A DNA stretch of 11,691 nt, from contig CAYSCA010000099.1 in NCBI GenBank assembly GCA_964429465.1, positions 1 to 11,691 on the forward strand. The letters run 5' to 3'. Under the pieces are notes generated by a model that was given only the letters and a program-made list of their open reading frames with translations, did not search any database and was not told the DNA's origin. Of the stretch, positions 1 through 7,371 are shown piece by piece. Position 1 is the first letter of the stretch. Each line of letters starts with the position of its first letter. The stretch is from Ferrovibrio sp964429465. Lineage in GTDB: Bacteria > Pseudomonadota > Alphaproteobacteria > Ferrovibrionales > Ferrovibrionaceae. The position numbers and the translations under genes are program-made.

Positions 1-1
1 C

Positions 2-721
2 TACGCGGCTCCCGACGGGGCGGTCCTTCAGCAGGTGCGTCGCGACCCGGGGCGCATTCGGGTCGGATTATGGGATCCGGTCGCACCTGATGACGCCCCC
101 CTCACGCCGGTTCCCACAACCGAGTCGAAGCGCGTCGACATCGCCTCCATCTATGCGCTCAACAAATATGTCCAGGAGTGCAGTTCGCTGATCTTCGGCG
201 CCACCTACAGCGTAGACGTCGTTGCCCTGCGGCTGTTCAACGTGTTCGGCCCCGGCCAGGCGCTATCGAATCCCTATACCGGCGTTCTGGCGAATTTCGC
301 GTCGCGCCTGCTGCACGGCCAGCGTCCGATGATTTTCGAGGACGGCGAGCAGAAGCGGGATTTTGTTCATGTCCGCGATGTCGCGCGGGCCTTCTGTCTG
401 GCCATGGAGACGCCGGCCGCGAAGGGCGAGGTCATCAATATCGGCAGCGGACGATCCTATACCATCGCCAGGGTGGCGGAATTGCTTGCCGCGGCCATGG
501 AGGTCGATTGTGAACCGGAGATTCTGGGCAAGGCACGCTCGGGCGATATCCGGCATTGCTTCGCTGATATTTCAAAGGCAGCCGCCCTGCTGGGCTTCCA
601 GCCCGAACATCCGCTGGAGAGCACCGTCGGCGAACTGGCAGCCTGGGTGCGCCAGTCCGAAGCGGTGGATCGCGGACTGGATGCGCGCCGCGAGCTGGAA
701 GCGCGGGGGCTGGTGGTATGA
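2..721 (+). CDS. NAD-dependent epimerase/dehydratase (nucleotide-sugar epimerase), 5'-truncated by window edge
   Basis: This is the C-terminal 239 residues of an extended short-chain dehydrogenase that probably epimerises or dehydrates a nucleotide-activated sugar in the cytoplasm. The reading frame is open to the left edge, so the GTG at 35 is an internal codon and not a start. The N-terminal Rossmann glycine motif lies outside the window. What remains is diagnostic: the catalytic YxxxK (Tyr codon at 152, Lys codon at 164, read as YALNK), a LRLFNVFGPGQ segment typical of sugar epimerases, and RDFVHVRDVARA followed by an INIGSG element in the substrate-binding half. Family members are usually about 310-350 residues, so roughly 80-100 residues are missing. 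Its TGA stop overlaps the ATG of the next gene. Enzyme class is secure, but the substrate cannot be read from this fragment. Confidence 0.9.
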   Translation, partial: YAAPDGAVLQQVRRDPGRIRVGLWDPVAPDDAPLTPVPTTESKRVDIASIYALNKYVQECSSLIFGATYSVDVVALRLFNVFGPGQALSNPYTGVLANFASRLLHGQRPMIFEDGEQKRDFVHVRDVARAFCLAMETPAAKGEVINIGSGRSYTIARVAELLAAAMEVDCEPEILGKARSGDIRHCFADISKAAALLGFQPEHPLESTVGELAAWVRQSEAVDRGLDARRELEARGLVV

Positions 722-2751
722 CACCGCCGCACTCCGCTGTTGCACAGCATGCCTTCGGCCTGGTCGAATGGTTTCGCCCCGGCGAATACGATCGGGCGCA
801 GGCAGCTCTGGAAGGCATCCTGGCCACCGGAGCGACGATGCTGCGGACGCACCTGTCCTGGGCCGACTATCTCGGCCCGGAAGGCCAGCAATGGTATGAC
901 TGGCTGATTCCCACGCTCGGCAGCCGTATCGAATTGCTGCCCTGTCTGCATTTCACGCCGCCTTCGCTGTCTCGCACCGGACGGACATCGGGACCGCCGC
1001 AGCGGCCGCGCGACTTCGCGGATTTCACCGACCATGTGCTGACACGCTACGGCCGGCATTTTCCGCATGTCGAGCTATGGAACGAACCGAACAATCTGCT
1101 CGACTGGGATTGGCGCGAAGACGCTGATTGGGAAATCTACTGCGACATGATCGGTGCAGCGGCCTACTGGGCCGAGCGGCGGGGGTGGCGCGCGATTCTG
1201 GGCGGACCCTGTCCCTTGGATCTGAAATGGCTGGATCTGATGGGCGAGCGCGGCGTGCTGAAAACCGTATCGGCAGTCGGACTGCACGGCTTTCCCGGAA
1301 CCTGGGACAGCGAGGCTGCCGGCTGGCGCGGCTGGGACAGCCATCTGGCCGAGGCCCGCGTTGTGATCGCGCGCTACAATCCCGCGGCCGAGTTATGGAT
1401 CACGGAAGCGGGATACTCGACCTGGAAGCAGGATGAAGCCAGGCAGGTCAGCCGCTTCCTGGAGGCGCTGAGCGCGCCTGCCAGCCGGCTCTACTGGTAT
1501 GGATGGCAGGATATCGCCCGCGCGGTGCCGGTGCAGGAAGGATTGCTGCATGATCCGCGGCATTATTCGCTGGGCATGGTCGATGCCGCAGGCCGACCCA
1601 AACTGCTCGGTCGCCTGCTGCAGGAGGGCGGGGCCGGCAAGGCGCAGGCAGTGGCGGCTTTGGCGGCACCTGCTCTGGCGAAGGGCGTGCGTCCCGTCGT
1701 CATCCTCGGCGGCGCTGGTTTTATCGGCAGCAACCTTGCCGACGAACTGCTTAAAGACGGTGAGCAGGTGCTGATCGTCGACGCGCTGACTCGGCCCGGC
1801 GTCGAAGAAAACCTCGCCTGGCTGCAGGATCGGCATCCGGGACGCCTCGCCGCCGCGTTGGCTGATATTCGCGACGAGAATGCGGTGGCGGCGGCAGTGT
1901 CCGATGCCAAGGCCGTATTTCATTTCGCCGCCCAGGTTGCGGTCACCACCAGTCTCACGAACCCGGCCGACGATTTCTCGGTGAATGCCGAAGGGACATT
2001 GAAGGTGCTGGAAGCAGTCCGGCGCCGGTCGGCGCAGATTCCGGTGATCTTCTCCAGCACAAACAAGGTCTACGGCGCGCTGGAGCATCTGGAGATGATG
2101 ACTCTCGGCGAATGTTACTTCCCTGTCGATGGGGAGTTGCGCGCGCATGGTATCGGCGAGGCCGCAGGGCTGAATTTCTGCACCCCCTATGGCTGCTCGA
2201 AAGGCGTAGCCGACCAGTATGTCTTGGATTATGCGAAGTCCTTCGGGTTGCCGACCGCGGTTCTGCGGATGAGCTGCATTTATGGCCCGCGGCAATTCGG
2301 CACTGAGGATCAGGGCTGGGTGGCGCATTTCCTGCTTCGTGCAATGCGGGGCGAACCCATCACCATCTATGGCGACGGCATGCAGGTGCGCGACATCCTG
2401 CATGTGCGTGATGCTGTCGCCGCCTATCGCGGCGTCCTGCGGGAGATCGAAACGGTGAAGGGGCGGGCCTTCAATCTCGGTGGCGGGCCGGCCAACGCGG
2501 TCAGCCTGCGCATGGTGCTGCAGGAGATCGCACAGATCACCGGCGCCGACGTACCCGTCGTCCATGCCGAATGGCGCACCGGTGATCAGTTCTATTTCGT
2601 CTCCGATACAAGGAAGCTGGAGCAGCAGATCGGGTGGCGGGCCCATATCGGCTGGCGTCAGGGGATTCGCGACCTTGCCGACTGGATCGGCAGGCTGCAC
2701 AGCCGCTCAGCCGCGGTTCGTTCCGGAGAGCCGGAAAGGCTGCGCGCATGA
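718..2751 (+). CDS. Fusion protein: GH-A-type glycosidase-like domain + NDP-sugar epimerase (CDP-paratose 2-epimerase-like)
   Basis: A 677-residue two-domain protein. Residues about 1-300 look like a TIM-barrel glycoside hydrolase of clan GH-A: LWNEPNN with a candidate acid/base Glu123, LHGFPGTW at 189-196, and WITEAGYST with a candidate nucleophile Glu230. An Ala-rich linker (about 305-322) leads to an extended SDR domain with GGAGFIG at 331-337, an Asp at 355 after the second strand (NAD preference), FHFAAQ, IFSSTNKVYG, catalytic Tyr491-Lys495 (YGCSK), IYGPRQFGTEDQGW and RDILHVRD. The STNKVYG and FGTEDQGW segments resemble CDP-paratose 2-epimerase (TyvE/RfbE). No signal peptide or membrane segment is visible, so the glycosidase-like half would sit in the cytoplasm, which is unusual. 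It could hydrolyse or transfer an intracellular glycoside, or merely bind one. The ATG lies in an ATGA overlap with the preceding stop. The domain classes are well supported; the substrates are inferred only as sugars. Confidence 0.88.
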   Translation: MTPPHSAVAQHAFGLVEWFRPGEYDRAQAALEGILATGATMLRTHLSWADYLGPEGQQWYDWLIPTLGSRIELLPCLHFTPPSLSRTGRTSGPPQRPRDFADFTDHVLTRYGRHFPHVELWNEPNNLLDWDWREDADWEIYCDMIGAAAYWAERRGWRAILGGPCPLDLKWLDLMGERGVLKTVSAVGLHGFPGTWDSEAAGWRGWDSHLAEARVVIARYNPAAELWITEAGYSTWKQDEARQVSRFLEALSAPASRLYWYGWQDIARAVPVQEGLLHDPRHYSLGMVDAAGRPKLLGRLLQEGGAGKAQAVAALAAPALAKGVRPVVILGGAGFIGSNLADELLKDGEQVLIVDALTRPGVEENLAWLQDRHPGRLAAALADIRDENAVAAAVSDAKAVFHFAAQVAVTTSLTNPADDFSVNAEGTLKVLEAVRRRSAQIPVIFSSTNKVYGALEHLEMMTLGECYFPVDGELRAHGIGEAAGLNFCTPYGCSKGVADQYVLDYAKSFGLPTAVLRMSCIYGPRQFGTEDQGWVAHFLLRAMRGEPITIYGDGMQVRDILHVRDAVAAYRGVLREIETVKGRAFNLGGGPANAVSLRMVLQEIAQITGADVPVVHAEWRTGDQFYFVSDTRKLEQQIGWRAHIGWRQGIRDLADWIGRLHSRSAAVRSGEPERLRA

Positions 2752-4043
2752 GAGTCGCCCTCGTCAATCCCCCCTGGAGTTACGACGGCAGCATCTATTT
2801 CGGCTGCCGGGCTCCGCATCTGCCGCTGGAACTCGGTTACAGCAAAGCGCTGCTGGAGCAGGCGGGACATGAGGTGCTCCTGCAGGATGGCCATCTGCTT
2901 GCGCTTACCATGGCGCAGACGGCCGACAGCGTGGCCGCTTTCGAACCGGACATGACCGTCATCGCGACGGCGCCGACTTACCTGTTCTGGCGCTGCGCAC
3001 CACCGGAACTGCGGGTGCCGGCGGAGTTTCTGTCCCATCTGGCCGGGCGGGGCGGCACAACCGTCGCCGTTGGTCCGCATGGGTCAGCCACGCCGGGTGC
3101 CACGTTGCGCAAGCTTGGCGTCAATTATGTCATCCGCGGGGAATGCGAGGAGATCATTGCCGCGCTGGCATCCGGCCGCCCGCCGCAGAGCATTCCGGCG
3201 CTTTCCTGTCTGGAAGGCAATCTGCTGCACGGCCGGGGCCCCGCTCACGCCAGTCCCTTTGTCTCCCACCCGGCGTTGCGCTGGCCCGATGAATGGATCG
3301 CCCGCCACCGGCATCACCATCACCGTTTCGACAAGGAGCCGGACGGCCCGGGCGCCGAAGTCGAAGCCTCGCGCGGTTGCCCCTATGATTGCAGCTTCTG
3401 CGCCAAGATTGATTTCCGCGACAAATACCGGCGGCGCGATCTCGGCCTCCTGCTGGATGAGATCGACGGGCTGATCCGCCAGGGCGTCACGTATCTCTAT
3501 TTCGTCGACGAGATATTCCTGCCGCAGAAGGCGCTGCTGGAAGCGCTGGTTGCCCGACCGGGGGTTTTCGGCGTGCAGACCCGCATCGATCTCTGGAAAC
3601 CGGACCTGATCGAGCTGCTGGGCAAGGCGGGCTGCGTCTCGATCGAGGCCGGCATCGAGAGTCTGACCGTCGAGGGTCGGGAAGCGCTCGCCAAGCGCTG
3701 CCGGCTCGAGACGGAAGATCTTGCCGCCTTGCTGATCAAGGCGCGTCAGCATGTTCCTTTCGTGCAGGCCAACCTGATCGGCATGGTGCAGGACGATGCT
3801 GCCCTGGTGGAGTACTGGCGCGACCGGCTGCAGAAGGGCGGGGTCTGGGCCAATGAGCCGGTGCCGCTTTATCCCTATCCCAGCTCGCCGAGCTATCGAG
3901 CCCTGTGGGGTGACCCGGATGACCACGCCTGGGAGCGCGCCCACGAACATTACCTGGCCGCCTTCCGGGAGTTCAGCGACATCCAGGAAGACCGGCCGCT
4001 TCCACTCCCCGTTCTGGAGGATGCATGCTGCAACCCGCGCTGA
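2748..4043 (+). CDS. B12-binding-domain radical SAM enzyme
   Basis: A 431-residue class-B-like radical SAM protein. Residues 1-150 resemble a cobalamin-binding Rossmann domain: VALVNPPW at the start, a DGHLLA element at 47-52 where cobalamin proteins may carry DxHxxG (last Gly replaced by Ala), VAVGPHG near 106-112 and VIRGECEE at 128-135. The radical SAM cluster motif CxxxCxxC is intact (Cys211, Cys215, Cys218, in SRGCPYDCSFC), followed by YFVDEIF at 251-257 and IEAGIES at 299-305. A His-rich patch (RHRHHHHR, 186-193) precedes the cluster. Such enzymes perform radical methylation or other unactivated-carbon chemistry; here the substrate is presumably a sugar, glycolipid or small molecule made by neighbouring enzymes. 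The ATG overlaps the upstream TGA as ATGA; an in-frame ATG 38 codons upstream lies inside the previous gene and was not chosen. It overlaps the next gene by 19 bases. Confidence 0.88.
   Translation: MRVALVNPPWSYDGSIYFGCRAPHLPLELGYSKALLEQAGHEVLLQDGHLLALTMAQTADSVAAFEPDMTVIATAPTYLFWRCAPPELRVPAEFLSHLAGRGGTTVAVGPHGSATPGATLRKLGVNYVIRGECEEIIAALASGRPPQSIPALSCLEGNLLHGRGPAHASPFVSHPALRWPDEWIARHRHHHHRFDKEPDGPGAEVEASRGCPYDCSFCAKIDFRDKYRRRDLGLLLDEIDGLIRQGVTYLYFVDEIFLPQKALLEALVARPGVFGVQTRIDLWKPDLIELLGKAGCVSIEAGIESLTVEGREALAKRCRLETEDLAALLIKARQHVPFVQANLIGMVQDDAALVEYWRDRLQKGGVWANEPVPLYPYPSSPSYRALWGDPDDHAWERAHEHYLAAFREFSDIQEDRPLPLPVLEDACCNPR
4016..4020 (+). promoter_or_regulatory. Ribosome binding site GGAGG for the GT4 gene
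   Basis: GGAGG lies 4 bases before the ATG at 4025, inside the end of the radical SAM gene. An ATG directly after it at 4021 is in another frame. The motif fixes the start at 4025 and so the 19-base gene overlap. Confidence 0.6.
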
Positions 4044-5149
4044 AGGCGCCGCGACACATCCTGATGACCCTGGATGCCGTAGGTGGCGTGTGGCGCTACA
4101 GCCTCGATCTCTGCCGCTCTCTCGGGCCGCGCGGCGTCCATTTTCTGCTGGTCGGTCTTGGACCGGAGCCGTCGAAAAGCCAGTGGGAAGAGGTTCAGGG
4201 CCTGCGCAATGCCGATGTCGTCTGGCTCGACATCCCGCTCGATTGGCAGGCGGAGAACGCAGAGCAGATTGCGGCTTTGCCCGACTGGCTGGGCGAATTG
4301 GCGCGGCGCTGGCTGATCGACCTGATGCATCTCAATCTGCCGTCCCAGGCGGCAGGCCTGCATGTCGACTGTCCTGTTCTGGCCGCTTCCCATTCCTGCC
4401 TTGCCACTTGGTGGCAGGCGGTGCACCGCGAGCCGCTGCCCGCTGCCTGGCAATGGAACCGGGACAGCAATGCCCGCGGGCTGGCGGCGGCGGACCTGAT
4501 CGTCACGCCGAGCCGCAGCCATGCGGCTGCGCTGGAACGCGCCTATGGCCGCCAGAGGGCGCCCGTCATCAGCATTCCGAACGGCACGGCGAAACCCGGT
4601 CAGCGCTATCGCAAGACGCAACTCGTGCTGTCGGCCGGCCGCTGGTGGGATGACGGCAAGAACGGTGCTGTCATCGACGCCGCTGCCGAGACCATCGACT
4701 GGCCGGTCCTGATGGCCGGCCCGCTGACCGGCCCTGCCGGACAGGAGATCCGGCTTCTGCATGCCTGCCCGCTGGGCGAACGGCAAACCGAAGACATGCG
4801 GCGCCTGATGGGGCGGGCCTCGATCTTTACTTCGGTATCGTTATTCGAGCCTTTCGGTCTGGCGGTGCTGGAGGCGGCTGCGGCCGAGGCTGCCCTGGTG
4901 CTGTCGGACATTCCAACCTTCCGGGAATTCTGGGATGGCGCGGCGGTGTTCGTCGATCCACACGACCCGGATGCCGTTGCCGCCGCCGTCAACAAACTGA
5001 TCGACGACCGCCAGGCCTGTACCTTCTATGCCACCGCGGCCCGGGAGCGGGCGGCCAGCTATACCCTCGAGGCCCAGGCAGACAAAATGCAGCAGATCTA
5101 CGCCGCTATGCTGCAACGCCAATCCAGATCGCTGACCGCGGCGGAGTAG
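4025..5149 (+). CDS. Family 4 glycosyltransferase (GT-B fold)
   Basis: A 374-residue retaining-type glycosyltransferase that would transfer a sugar from a nucleotide donor to a lipid, glycan or small-molecule acceptor. The N-terminal acceptor domain begins HILMTLDAVGGVWRYSLDL (residues 11-29), the glycine-rich loop typical of GT4. The interdomain segment reads LIVTPSRSHAAAL (158-170) then ISIPNGT (182-188). The C-terminal donor domain carries SAGRWWDDGKN at 203-213 and the E-x7-E signature in FEPFGLAVLE (Glu275 and Glu283), followed by SDIPTFREFW. Length is normal for GT4. No signal peptide or membrane helix is evident, so it is likely cytosolic or peripherally membrane-associated. Its start overlaps the radical SAM gene and is backed by a GGAGG site, indicating coupled translation. 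Donor and acceptor cannot be deduced. Confidence 0.9.
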   Translation: MLQPALKAPRHILMTLDAVGGVWRYSLDLCRSLGPRGVHFLLVGLGPEPSKSQWEEVQGLRNADVVWLDIPLDWQAENAEQIAALPDWLGELARRWLIDLMHLNLPSQAAGLHVDCPVLAASHSCLATWWQAVHREPLPAAWQWNRDSNARGLAAADLIVTPSRSHAAALERAYGRQRAPVISIPNGTAKPGQRYRKTQLVLSAGRWWDDGKNGAVIDAAAETIDWPVLMAGPLTGPAGQEIRLLHACPLGERQTEDMRRLMGRASIFTSVSLFEPFGLAVLEAAAAEAALVLSDIPTFREFWDGAAVFVDPHDPDAVAAAVNKLIDDRQACTFYATAARERAASYTLEAQADKMQQIYAAMLQRQSRSLTAAE

Positions 5150-5152
5150 GCC

Positions 5153-6280
5153 ATGCGATTTGTGGTTTACACGCATTCGCTGGTATCCGACTGGAATCAC
5201 GGCAACGCCCATTTCCTGCGCGGCGTGCTGCGCGAGCTGCAGGCGCGCGGTCACAGCACGCTGGCAATGGAGCCGGAAGACGGCTGGAGCAGGCAGAATC
5301 TGGTCGCCGATCAGGGCGAGGCACCGCTGCGACGCTTCCAGGCAGATTTCCCAGAGCTGCAAAGCATTACTTACGGCACCGGCTACGATCATGCCGCGGC
5401 GGTGGCTGATGCCGATGTCGTCATCGTGCATGAATGGACCGATCCGCGCATCGTCGCGTGCCTTGGCCGGCTGCGGCGGCGGGGCGGACGCTTTACCCTG
5501 CTGTTCCACGATACGCATCACCGGGCAGTCTCCGACTCTGCCGCCATCGCCGATCTGGCCCTGCAGGATTACGACGGCATCCTGGCCTTCGGCGAAACGC
5601 TGCGGCAGCGCTACCTTGCTCTGGGCTGGGATCAGCGGGTCTTCACCTGGCATGAGGCCGCCGACGACCGGCTGTTCCGTCCGTTGCCCGCAACGCCCGA
5701 GCGCGACCTGATCTGGATCGGCAACTGGGGCGATGGCGAGCGCTCGGCGGAGCTGCGCACTTATCTGATCGAACCTGCCCGGCAACTCGGCCTGGCCGCG
5801 ATGGTGCGCGGCGTCCGGTATCCGGCTGACGCGCGGAATCAGCTTGCCGATGCTGGTATCGCCTATGGCGGCTGGATTGCCAATGCGGATGTCCCGGCGG
5901 CCTTTGCGCGCCATAGGGTGACCGTGCATATCCCGCGCCGGCCCTATGTCGAGACCCTGCCAGGCATTCCCACCATCCGTGTCTTTGAGGCACTAGCCTG
6001 CGGCATCCCGCTGATCTGCGCTCCCTGGAGTGATTCCGAGAGCCTCTTCCGCGCCGGAACGGATTACCTGGTCGCGACCAGCGGCAAGGAAATGACGGAC
6101 CGGCTTCGTCAGGTGCTGCAGGATCGCGGCTGCGCGGCGGCCCTGTCGGCCAGCGGCCTGGAAACCATACGTGCGCGCCATACCTGCCGGCACCGCACCG
6201 ACGAACTGTTCGGAATTCTGCAACGGCTGGGAAGAGAGCCTGCTCCGCCCGCTACCGCGTCGATGGAGGCTGCACAGTGA
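5153..6280 (+). CDS. CgeB-like glycosyltransferase, first of three tandem copies
   Basis: A 375-residue GT-B-type protein of the CgeB-like group (glycosyltransferases named after the Bacillus spore protein CgeB). Visible elements are the N-terminal strand and loop FVVYTHSLVSDWNHGNAHFLRG (residues 3-24), the LLFHDTHHR segment at 116-124, DLIWIGNWGDGERS at 185-198, and the C-terminal donor-site motif PTIRVFEALACGIPLI (273-288), which is the group's version of the Glu-containing GT signature. It has no signal peptide or membrane segment. It starts 3 bases after the preceding stop, with GGAG six bases before the ATG. The next two genes encode proteins of similar layout, but this copy lacks the D-(V/I)-D-x-P-x-T element they share near residue 115, so it is the most divergent. 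Glycosyl transfer is a family inference; donor and acceptor are unknown. Confidence 0.85.
   Translation: MRFVVYTHSLVSDWNHGNAHFLRGVLRELQARGHSTLAMEPEDGWSRQNLVADQGEAPLRRFQADFPELQSITYGTGYDHAAAVADADVVIVHEWTDPRIVACLGRLRRRGGRFTLLFHDTHHRAVSDSAAIADLALQDYDGILAFGETLRQRYLALGWDQRVFTWHEAADDRLFRPLPATPERDLIWIGNWGDGERSAELRTYLIEPARQLGLAAMVRGVRYPADARNQLADAGIAYGGWIANADVPAAFARHRVTVHIPRRPYVETLPGIPTIRVFEALACGIPLICAPWSDSESLFRAGTDYLVATSGKEMTDRLRQVLQDRGCAAALSASGLETIRARHTCRHRTDELFGILQRLGREPAPPATASMEAAQ
6264..6269 (+). promoter_or_regulatory. Ribosome binding site TGGAGG for the GTG-started CgeB-like gene
   Basis: TGGAGG ends 7 bases before the GTG at 6277, whose TGA overlap with the previous stop gives GTGA. The good spacing is the main support for this non-ATG start, together with the immediate MKIAFYGSS opening that matches paralogue N-termini. 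Confidence 0.6.
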
Positions 6281-7371
6281 AGATCGCATTCTATGGTTCC
6301 AGTCTGCTGTCCTCCTACTGGAATGGCGCCGCCACCTATTATCGCGGCCTGCTGCGGGCCCTGGGGGAGCATGGGCATAGTATCACCTTCTGCGAGCCGG
6401 ACGCCTTCGACCGCCAGCAGCATCGCGACATCGATCCGCCCGCCTGGTGCGACGTCGTCGTCTATGAAGCCACTGCCGCGGGCCTGGATCGCGTGCTGAG
6501 ATATGCCGCCGAAGCCGAGGTCGTCGTGAAGGCCAGCGGCGTCGGAGTGATGGATGACGATATCCTGAGCGCTGTGATGGGCGTTGCGCGCCCGCATGCG
6601 ATCAAGGTCTGGTGGGATGTCGATGCGCCGGCCACGCTGGCCGATATTCATGCCGGCAGGCAGCCGGTGTTGTGCCGGATGCTGACTGGTCTCGACATCG
6701 TGCTGACCTATGGCGGCGGCATGCCGGTGGTGGAGAATTATCGCGGGCTCGGCGCGGTGGATTGCGTGCCGATCTACAATGCGCTGGACCCGCAGACGCA
6801 TTGCCCTGTCGCTCCTGATCCGGCTTTCACAGCGGATCTGGCCTTCCTGGGGAACCGCCTGCCGGATCGCGAGGCGCGCGTGGAGGAATTCTTCCTGCGT
6901 CCGGCAGGGATGCTGCCGGACCAGCAATTCCTGCTGGGCGGCGCCGGCTGGGACGACAAGGCGCGCAGCCGCAACATCCGCTACATCGGCCATGTCTCGA
7001 CGCGCGACCACAATGCCTTCAACGTCTCGCCCAAGGCCGTGCTGAACATCACCCGCGACAGCATGGCGGAAACCGGCTTCTCGCCGCCGACGCGGGTTTT
7101 CGAGGCGGCCGGCGCAGGCGCCTGCCTGATCACCGACGCCTGGCGTGGCATCGAGCTCTTCCTGAAGCCTGACGAAGAAGTGCTGGTCGCCCGCGACGCC
7201 CAGGATGTCTGCGACATGATGGCCAGGCTGACGACCGGAGAGGCCCGCGAGATCGGCAGGCGCGCCCTGGCGCGGGTCAGCAAAGATCACACCTATGCCC
7301 GGCGTGCGGCGGAAGTGGATCGCATATTCAATCGCATCCGGGAAGAGAAGAGGGCGGAGGTCATGGCATGA
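6277..7371 (+). CDS. CgeB-like glycosyltransferase, second of three tandem copies
   Basis: A 364-residue paralogue of its neighbours. It opens with KIAFYGSSLLSSYWNGAATYYRGLLRAL (residues 2-29 in total; the core is the N-G-A-A-T-x-Y-R-G-L-L segment), the counterpart of GNAHFLRG and GHATTYRALL in the flanking genes. Further marks are WWDVDAPAT at 112-120, ADLAFLGNRLPDRE at 186-199, and LNITRDSMAETGFSPPTRVFEA at 256-277, split here only by name, with the donor-site Glu276 in RVFEAAGAG. The equivalent stretch in the third copy is LNVTR...GWSPSVRIFEA, making copies two and three closer to each other than to copy one. No secretion signal or membrane helix. Start is GTG with a TGGAGG site. Probably a cytosolic sugar transferase acting on the same growing product as its neighbours; specificity is unknown. 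Confidence 0.85.
   Translation: MKIAFYGSSLLSSYWNGAATYYRGLLRALGEHGHSITFCEPDAFDRQQHRDIDPPAWCDVVVYEATAAGLDRVLRYAAEAEVVVKASGVGVMDDDILSAVMGVARPHAIKVWWDVDAPATLADIHAGRQPVLCRMLTGLDIVLTYGGGMPVVENYRGLGAVDCVPIYNALDPQTHCPVAPDPAFTADLAFLGNRLPDREARVEEFFLRPAGMLPDQQFLLGGAGWDDKARSRNIRYIGHVSTRDHNAFNVSPKAVLNITRDSMAETGFSPPTRVFEAAGAGACLITDAWRGIELFLKPDEEVLVARDAQDVCDMMARLTTGEAREIGRRALARVSKDHTYARRAAEVDRIFNRIREEKRAEVMA

Noticed and set aside
35..721. GTG at 35 as the start of the first epimerase gene
   Set aside because: The frame is open to the left edge, no ribosome site precedes the GTG, and the protein would lack the NAD-binding half; the gene is cut by the window.
1393..2700. 435-codon open frame antisense to the fusion gene
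   Set aside because: It mirrors strong epimerase coding sequence, has no recognisable domain, and is the typical long antisense frame of GC-rich DNA.
2634..2747. Upstream ATG giving the radical SAM enzyme 38 extra residues
   Set aside because: The extra residues lie wholly inside the preceding epimerase domain in another frame and resemble nothing; the ATGA overlap at 2748 starts directly with the VALVNPPW strand.
3303..3326. His-rich RHRHHHHR stretch as an artificial affinity tag or cloning scar
   Set aside because: It is internal, interrupted by Arg, uses mixed His codons and lies in an otherwise natural protein, so it is probably native.
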